64,000 bases of DNA, from contig NC_080075.1 in assembly GCF_949987535.1 (NCBI RefSeq), positions 57,881,636-57,945,635 on the forward strand, in the 5' to 3' direction. Made by a program: the position numbers and the translations under genes. Shown here piece by piece: positions 45,626-64,000 of this stretch. Below the pieces are notes generated by a model that saw only the letters and a program-made list of their open reading frames with translations, was not told the DNA's origin and searched no databases. Numbering within the stretch: the first letter of the stretch is position 1; the number at the start of each line of letters is the position of its first letter. This DNA comes from Balaenoptera acutorostrata. Lineage: Eukaryota > Chordata > Mammalia > Artiodactyla > Balaenopteridae.

Positions 45626-47237
45626 TTTTTTTAAATACATCTTGATTGGAGTATAATTGCTTCACAATACTGTGTTAGTTTCTGTTGTACAACAAAGTGA
45701 ATCAGCCATATGTATACATATATCCCCATATCTACTCCCTCTTGAGCCTCCCTCTCATCCTCCCTCTCCCACCCCTCTAGGTCGTTGCAAAACACTGAGT
45801 TGATCTCCCTGTGCTATGTTGCTGCTTCCCACTAGCTATCTATTTTACACTTGGTAGTGTGTATATATCGATGCTATTCTCACTTTGCTCCAGCTTCCCC
45901 CTCCCCACCATGTCCCCAACTCTATTGTCTATGTCTATGTCTTTATTCCTGCCCTGCCACTAGGCTCATCAGTACCTTTTTTTTTTTTTTTAGATTCCAT
46001 ATATATGTGTTAGCATACAGTATTTGTTTTTCTCTTTCTGACTTACTTCACTCTGTATGACACACTCTAGGTCCATCCACCTCACTACAAATAACTCAAT
46101 TTCGTTTCTTTTTATGGCTGAGTAATAGTCCATTGTATATACGTGCCACATCTTCTTTATCCATTCATCTGTCGGTGGACACTAAGGTTGCTTCCATGTC
46201 CGGGCTATTGTAAACAGTGCTGCAATGAACATTGTGGTACACGTCTCTTTTTGAATTATGGTTTTCTCAGGGTATATACCCAGTAGTGGGATTGTTGGAT
46301 CATATGGTAGTTCTATTTTTAGTTTTTTAAGGAACCTCCATACTGTTCTCCATAGTGGCTGTATCAATTTACATTCCCACCAACAGTGCAAAAGGGTTCC
46401 CTTTTCTCCACACCCTCTCCAGCATTTATTGTTTCTAGATTTTTTGATAATGGCCATTCTGACTGGTGTAAGGTGATATCTCATTGTAGTTTTGATTTGC
46501 ATTTCTCTAATAATTCATGATGTTGAGCATCTTTTCATGTGCCTTTTGGCCATCTGTATGTCTTCTTTGGTGAAATGTCTATTTAGGTCTTCAGCCCATT
46601 TTTTAACTGGGTTGTTCGTTTTTTTGATATTGAGCTCCATGAGCTGTTTGTATATTTTGGAGATTAATCCTTTGTCTGTTGTTTCATTTGCAAATATTTT
46701 CTCCCATTCTGAGGGTTGTCTTTTTGTCTCATTTATGGTTTCCTTTGCTGTGCAAAAGCTTTTAAGTTTCAATAGGTCCCATTTGTTTATTTTTGTTTTT
46801 ATTTTCATTACTCTAGGAGGTGGGTCAAAAAAGATCTTGCTGTGGTTTATGTCAGAGTCTTTTTCCTATGTTTTCCTCTAAGAGTTTTACAGTTTCTGAT
46901 CTTACATTTAGGTCTTTCGTCCATTTGGAGTTTATTTTTGTGTATGGTGTTAGGGAGTGTTCTAATTTCATTCTTTTACATGTAGCTGTCCAGTTTTCCC
47001 AGCACCACTTACTGAAGAGGCTGTCTTTTTTCCATTGTATGTTCTTGCCTCCTTTGTCATAAATTAGGTGACTATGTGTGGGTTTATCTTTGGGCTTTCT
47101 ATCCTGTACCATTGATCTATATTTCTGTTTTTGTGCCAGTACCATACTGTCTTGATTATTGTAGCTTTGTAGTATAGTTTGAAGTCAGGGAGCCTGATTC
47201 CTCCAGCTCTGTTTTTCTTTTTCAAGATTGCTTTGGC
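45626..47237 (-). mobile_element. 5'-truncated L1 (3' UTR and ORF2 C-terminal part)
   Basis: Complement of an L1 3' UTR starting TAAATACATCTTGATTGGAG, then about 1.2 kb of ORF2 in minus direction. Broken pieces still read [40 protein letters not shown] and [20 protein letters not shown]. Frameshifts between pieces mean no intact ORF2. The L1 ends at GCTTTGGC where a hairpin begins. Confidence 0.9.
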
Positions 47238-47400
47238 ACTGTAACACTGCACATGTGTTACTTTTACATCACCACCATCCAAAGGGCAGACATCATTCAA
47301 GACTCACAATAGTCAAAATAGCCAAAGTAAGTGAGTCTTGAATGATGTCTGCCCTTTGGATGGTGGCGATATAAAAGTGACACATGTGCAGTGTTACAGT
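47238..47400. repeat. 163-bp hairpin: 70-bp arms, 23-base loop
   Basis: Arms 47238-47307 and 47331-47400 are inverted copies matching at 67 of 70 positions; the loop is 47308-47330. The outer ends read ACTGTAACACTGCACATGTG and its complement. No known family recognised. Confidence 0.92.
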
Positions 47401-47439
47401 TTCACCACATGAATATCCCAAGTTTGATGGTTGTATTGT

Positions 47440-47620
47440 ATAAGGGAAGTGTGCTAGCACTGCTCTTCAAGTCTGAATGTGCATTCTAATCTCCTGGGGA
47501 TCTTTTTAAAACGCAGATTCTGATTCAGTGGGTCTCGGTGGGGCCTGAGATTCTGTCAGTCTAACCAGCTCCCAGGCAACACCCATGCTGCTGGCCCAGC
47601 GACCGCACTCAAAGTAGCAA
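47440..47620. mobile_element. MER5-like hAT remnant
   Basis: Contains GCAGATTCTGATTCAGTGGG, GGGGCCTGAGATTCTG and CCAGCTCCCAGGCAAC, the conserved order of MER5A elements. Confidence 0.65.
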
Positions 47621-48029
47621 GGGCCTAGGAAACCTATGGAGAACATTCACTCTTTGCCTCTTAAACATCCACCTTCCCCCTTCCTTTGGTTCCAGACTCT
47701 GGTTTTCCTTTGGGGATCATTCCCTGCCTGCTTTCTGTGCACCTGTTTTGGGTCAGCTTGTCCTCAAGGCTCAGGCATGAAGCATGTGACCTGGGCCTGC
47801 TCCATCCCATACCGAGCCACTGTGAAAGGTTCCAGGTTGGTTCTGAGACTCAGCCAGGGCCAGTGAGATGCAACTGTAAGAGTCCTGGCTGAGCTGACAC
47901 AGTGTCTATAAACCTCTCCATCTTCTGGAGCCTTCCTTGGCTTCCAAGCCTCACAGTGGCTCAGACTTGCCTTCTGCCCACTAACTCCTAAAGGCCTCGA
48001 AGGCCTTTCTGACCCCCCATGACTCCACC

Positions 48030-48230
48030 ACATAGTAGCCCTGTGACCTTACTTAGCAAACAATTACTCTGTGCCTCTCTTTCTTCATCTATAAAACAGG
48101 ATACTGTCCACCACAAAGGGTTGTTTTAACAGAAGTTAATGATGTGATCCACATAAATAAAGTGCTTTGCCCTGAACCTGGTGTGGAGCAATTGCTCAGT
48201 AAATATTTAATTGTTGAGTTTGGCTTTTGG
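48030..48230 (+). mobile_element. MIR remnant
   Basis: CCCTGTGACCTTACTTAGCA, CTCTGTGCCTCTCTTTCTTC and TTGCTCAGTAAATATTTAAT are MIR landmarks in the right order. Confidence 0.65.
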
Positions 48231-48550
48231 AGCTCATTACCTCACACAAAAAGAAGGGATGGCACCTCGCTGGTATGTTTTAGGTCCTTTTCTGTACTGA
48301 GAATGGCTCAACAGAGTTTGAGGACCCTGGAAGATGAAGCCAAATATTCCACTAACTATTTTGTTGTTGTTTCCGCATAGCCTAACTACTCGATTCATAC
48401 CTAATTTGCTCCTGTCTTGTATTAGTTGCCTATGCAAATACATATCAAAAGGAAATAAATTAGCGACATTGTAGGTGTCCCCAAGTATGGTTTTCACATT
48501 CCCAGTAATCACAAGCTCTGGCCGGGGCTCAGAAATATCTTTCGACTGTC

Positions 48551-48556
48551 TTTATT
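48551..48556 (-). promoter_or_regulatory. ABCG8: ABCG8 poly(A) signal
   Basis: AATAAA on the - strand, 171 bases after the ABCG8 stop codon, giving a short 3' UTR ending near 48535. Confidence 0.6.
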
Positions 48557-48726
48557 CTACTGCCATCCTGTGGCCAGCCTGTGCCACTGCAGCACTGTGG
48601 ACAGGATGTAGCTGAGCTTTGTGTTCTCACGGTCCTCCTTGTGCCTGGGAAGGGGCTCCTTGGGAGGGAATGCAGCGGAAGGGCCTTCTCGAGTCCCCCA
48701 CCGGCGGGCAGGAGTCTGGGCATGAA

Positions 48727-61588
<12,862 letters not shown>

Positions 61589-64000
61589 CTGCCGGGAGAC
61601 ATGACAGGTGAGGGGCTCCTTCAGAAGGAGGAGGACATAGGAGAAAACAGAGAGAGGAGACCCAGAGAGGTGAGAGCAGGAGCTAGCGTGGGTGAGGTCC
61701 CGAGTGGACAAGAGATGGATTTGCAGGAGGAGCCCAAGGGCTCTGAAGACAGGAGCATCCGTGGGGGCAGGGCTCCTCTTCCCTCCAGAGAGAGCTTTGG
61801 GGCTTCCCTCCAGCATGGCTTCTGGCCCCAGAGAAGCTCAACCACAGGCTGCTGGAACCTGAACGCAGGTCTCTCGTGGAAGAGACCCAGACCCTGGACT
61901 GGAGAGAGCTTTGTGAGCCTCTGTGCTCAGGGAAGGCCTGACCTGGGGGCTGGCCTTTAACTTTCTCTTCCCTACATCTGGCTTAGTATCTCCTGATGCC
62001 AAACAGACTTTCCATACCCAGCATGTGAGAGGAAGACAGCTGTCAACAAGCTAGTGCTCAGTACTTGTGAAAACACTACCATTAGAAAAGTTGCATCTTA
62101 TCTTGGTAAGGATTTTTCACAACAAAGCTCTTCAAAATGCTGTTGGGAGATTTTAGAGGAAGTCCCTATCATCACCATCGTTGTCATCTCATCCTCATCA
62201 CCATCTTGTTGCTGTTTTTGGAGTGCTGCTTTATTTGAATGTACATCAAACAAATCAGTGTTTCATGGTATCAGCTGATAACTTCGAATGATATTAACCA
62301 CCTGCAGATCTGAATTCCTTCTGTTTTATCAATTCAATCATTTAAATCACTGAGGCCCAAGCAAGGAAGAACCTGCGTCATAAGATTTCTGTTATTTTTT
62401 TTTTAACATATTCAATTTTTCTTCCATTGCAGTAGTGCAGGGGAAAGTACGCATTCATTAATAAGTTCCTGTTGATAACAAGTTCCTGTTGATTCCGATC
62501 TTCCCTCAGAGCTGCCATTCCCCCACTGATGTGTTCCTTCAGTCAATCAATCAAGCATCCAACAAATAATTATGGGGGCCCACATCATGCTTTAGTCTTG
62601 GAGTTTGGGGTGTGACTGTGAAAAGGACAGTCTTTGAGAAGCTTAGATTTCAGTGGATGAGACAGGTGATGAGGATGGAGCAAGACAGGCCAGACGTAGA
62701 GGCAGGCTGACCTTGAGCACCCAATCAGGCTATATTTTCACTGTCTCCACAGCTTTATGTGTGCTTTATGTGAAAACAACATGGCTTGTGGCTTCTGTGA
62801 AAATAACATCCAGCAGTCTTTGTCAAAGCATCCCTGCAATGTTGGAGGTAAAAGGTCCTTAAAAAGGACATTGAGACCAATGGAAGTGGAGGGAAGTAAA
62901 TACGGGGGGCAGTCTGTTGCAGGCTCACTGTGAGTAGCCCCCAGAGTTCTGGGAGAGTGTGGAAATAGCAGACCATAGCTACTTACCTTGTTTAATGTTT
63001 AAACTAGTACAGTAAAGATCCTATATTATATAGAAAAACATAGGAAAGATCAACAGCTAAGTCAGCAGAAGGACTGTCTTTGGGGTATAGGAAGGGTTAC
63101 AAGAGAGAAGGGTCCATGGTGGGTAGGGGGAGTGGATGGGCTTCAAAGCTATTGGTAATTTGTGATGGGTGTGGGAGTTCACCATTCTTTAAACTGCTTT
63201 GTCTGAAATATTTCAAAATATGTTTTCAAGTTGAGAGAGTGTGTCTGTGAGGAGAAGTCCAGAGTTCCACTCTCACCTCGACCCCCAAGCTGCAGGAGCC
63301 GGAGGTGGAGGTGGAGGAGGCGAGAGGGTCACGCCCTCAGAGATGGAGAATGAAGCTGGTGGGGAGGTCATGGGCAGTTCTGGATTCCGGCGGGTCAGCC
63401 CTGCAGCCCTGCCCCTCAGTCACCACCTCCACAACCAGCATTCCCACTACCTAGTTTTCCTCTTGTATTTGGTTAAACCATCAGAAAGTTTGTCCATTGC
63501 TGAGAGACTCATTTGGGCTAACATGCATCCTGCTTGTTTGTTCTTAAAAGGTAAATATCTGCAGGAGGAACATTAGTCAATTGTATAAGGTATGAGTTAG
63601 CTCAGAATTTGCTTCTGCAACAAACACCTGGGCCAGAATCTCCCCAGGTTAGATTTGGAGGTGGAGGTGCTGCTGAGAAAGGAGGGCTGGACAGTATGGG
63701 GCGGTGACCTTAAGCCTAGAGGCTTCCACCCTCCAGGCGGGAGCTTGGAGAAGGTGGAGGGTGCTGGGGCCCTGGGGAAAGAGGTGTCAGGTGGGAAGAC
63801 AGATAAAAGGAAGGAGAGAGGTGCATGCTCCCTGCTCCTCGGCTTCTCCAACCCCCCTTCACCCTGGGCTAAGTCGGCAGGCGCAGGCCAGCCAGGGGCC
63901 CCAGCCACCATCAAGGGCCTGTGCCATCCAGAGCTGCGTAGACGGCTCAACTTTCAGAAGAGGAGAATTCGTGGCTAGGCTGGGGACCACCTCTGTTCCA
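61589..64000 (-). other. ABCG8: ABCG8 intron 1 (continues beyond window)
   Basis: At least 2.4 kb. Contains weak L1-like sequence near 63000-63230 and GC-richer sequence toward the end. I searched for ABCG8 exon 1 and the ABCG5 start and found neither. Confidence 0.55.

Larger units (their letters stand above)
37050..48550. other. intergenic interval between convergent LRPPRC and ABCG8
   Basis: 37.05-39.0 kb is repeat-poor and may be LRPPRC long 3' UTR. 39.0-41.9 kb holds only short conserved-looking or MIR-like fragments and no gene I can support. From 41.96 kb on it is mostly transposons, listed separately. 44.2-45.1 kb contains AT/GT simple sequence (44728-44830) and nothing else named. 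Confidence 0.6.

Noticed and set aside
45626..47237. L1 ORF2 pieces as genes
   Set aside because: 5'-truncated and broken by frameshifts; described as a mobile element only.
63597..63950. PPDTS in a - strand frame as ABCG8 exon 1
   Set aside because: Human exon 1 ends QDTS, but here no GT donor follows the DTS codons and the upstream residues do not match.
63655..63978. 107-residue + strand frame as the start of ABCG5
   Set aside because: No resemblance to the ABCG5 N terminus, and ABCG8 exon 1 has not yet been reached.

Overview
This is a mammalian genomic window, almost certainly from a cetacean (hippo is the main alternative). The host call rests on eleven copies of a tRNA-Glu-derived SINE of the CHR type known from whales and hippos, together with whale/artiodactyl-style L1 3' ends and a cattle/whale-type mariner end. 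No Bov-tA, ART2 or BovB was noticed, which argues against a ruminant.

Two protein-coding genes lie tail to tail. On the + strand, bases 1 to about 37.0 kb hold the 3' part of LRPPRC: thirteen coding exons (3960-36928) that splice into one uninterrupted frame of 481 residues ending at TGA 36926-36928. On the - strand, 48.55 to 61.59 kb holds ABCG8, the sterol half-transporter: coding exons 2 to 13 (61588 down to 48727) join into 650 residues plus stop, with every splice phase consistent. ABCG8 exon 1, the LRPPRC 5' part and ABCG5 (the usual divergent neighbour of ABCG8) were not found and should lie outside. The order LRPPRC - ABCG8 matches the known mammalian arrangement. The products do not share a pathway: LRPPRC maintains mitochondrial mRNAs, while ABCG8 pairs with ABCG5 to export sterols at the apical membrane of hepatocytes and enterocytes.

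Between the genes (about 37.05-48.55 kb) there is a possible long LRPPRC 3' UTR to about 39.0 kb and then a pile of transposable elements: a hAT remnant, an L1 split by a 516-bp solo retroviral LTR with a CAAA target duplication, a second L1, MER5-like and MIR remnants, and a 163-bp near-perfect hairpin at the 5' end of the second L1. Base composition changes in this interval from AT-rich (LRPPRC side) to GC-rich (ABCG8 side).

No new gene system was found. The observations most worth following are the ABCG8 H-loop His to Gln change, the 70-bp-arm hairpin at 47238-47400, two places where retroelements landed twice in the same target site, a template-switch-like patch in an L1 at 43.6 kb, a set of near-identical local duplications at 10.0-10.4 kb, an intronic CpG-richer patch with a perfect CTCF-core match near 30.19 kb, and the all-antisense orientation of SINEs relative to their host genes.
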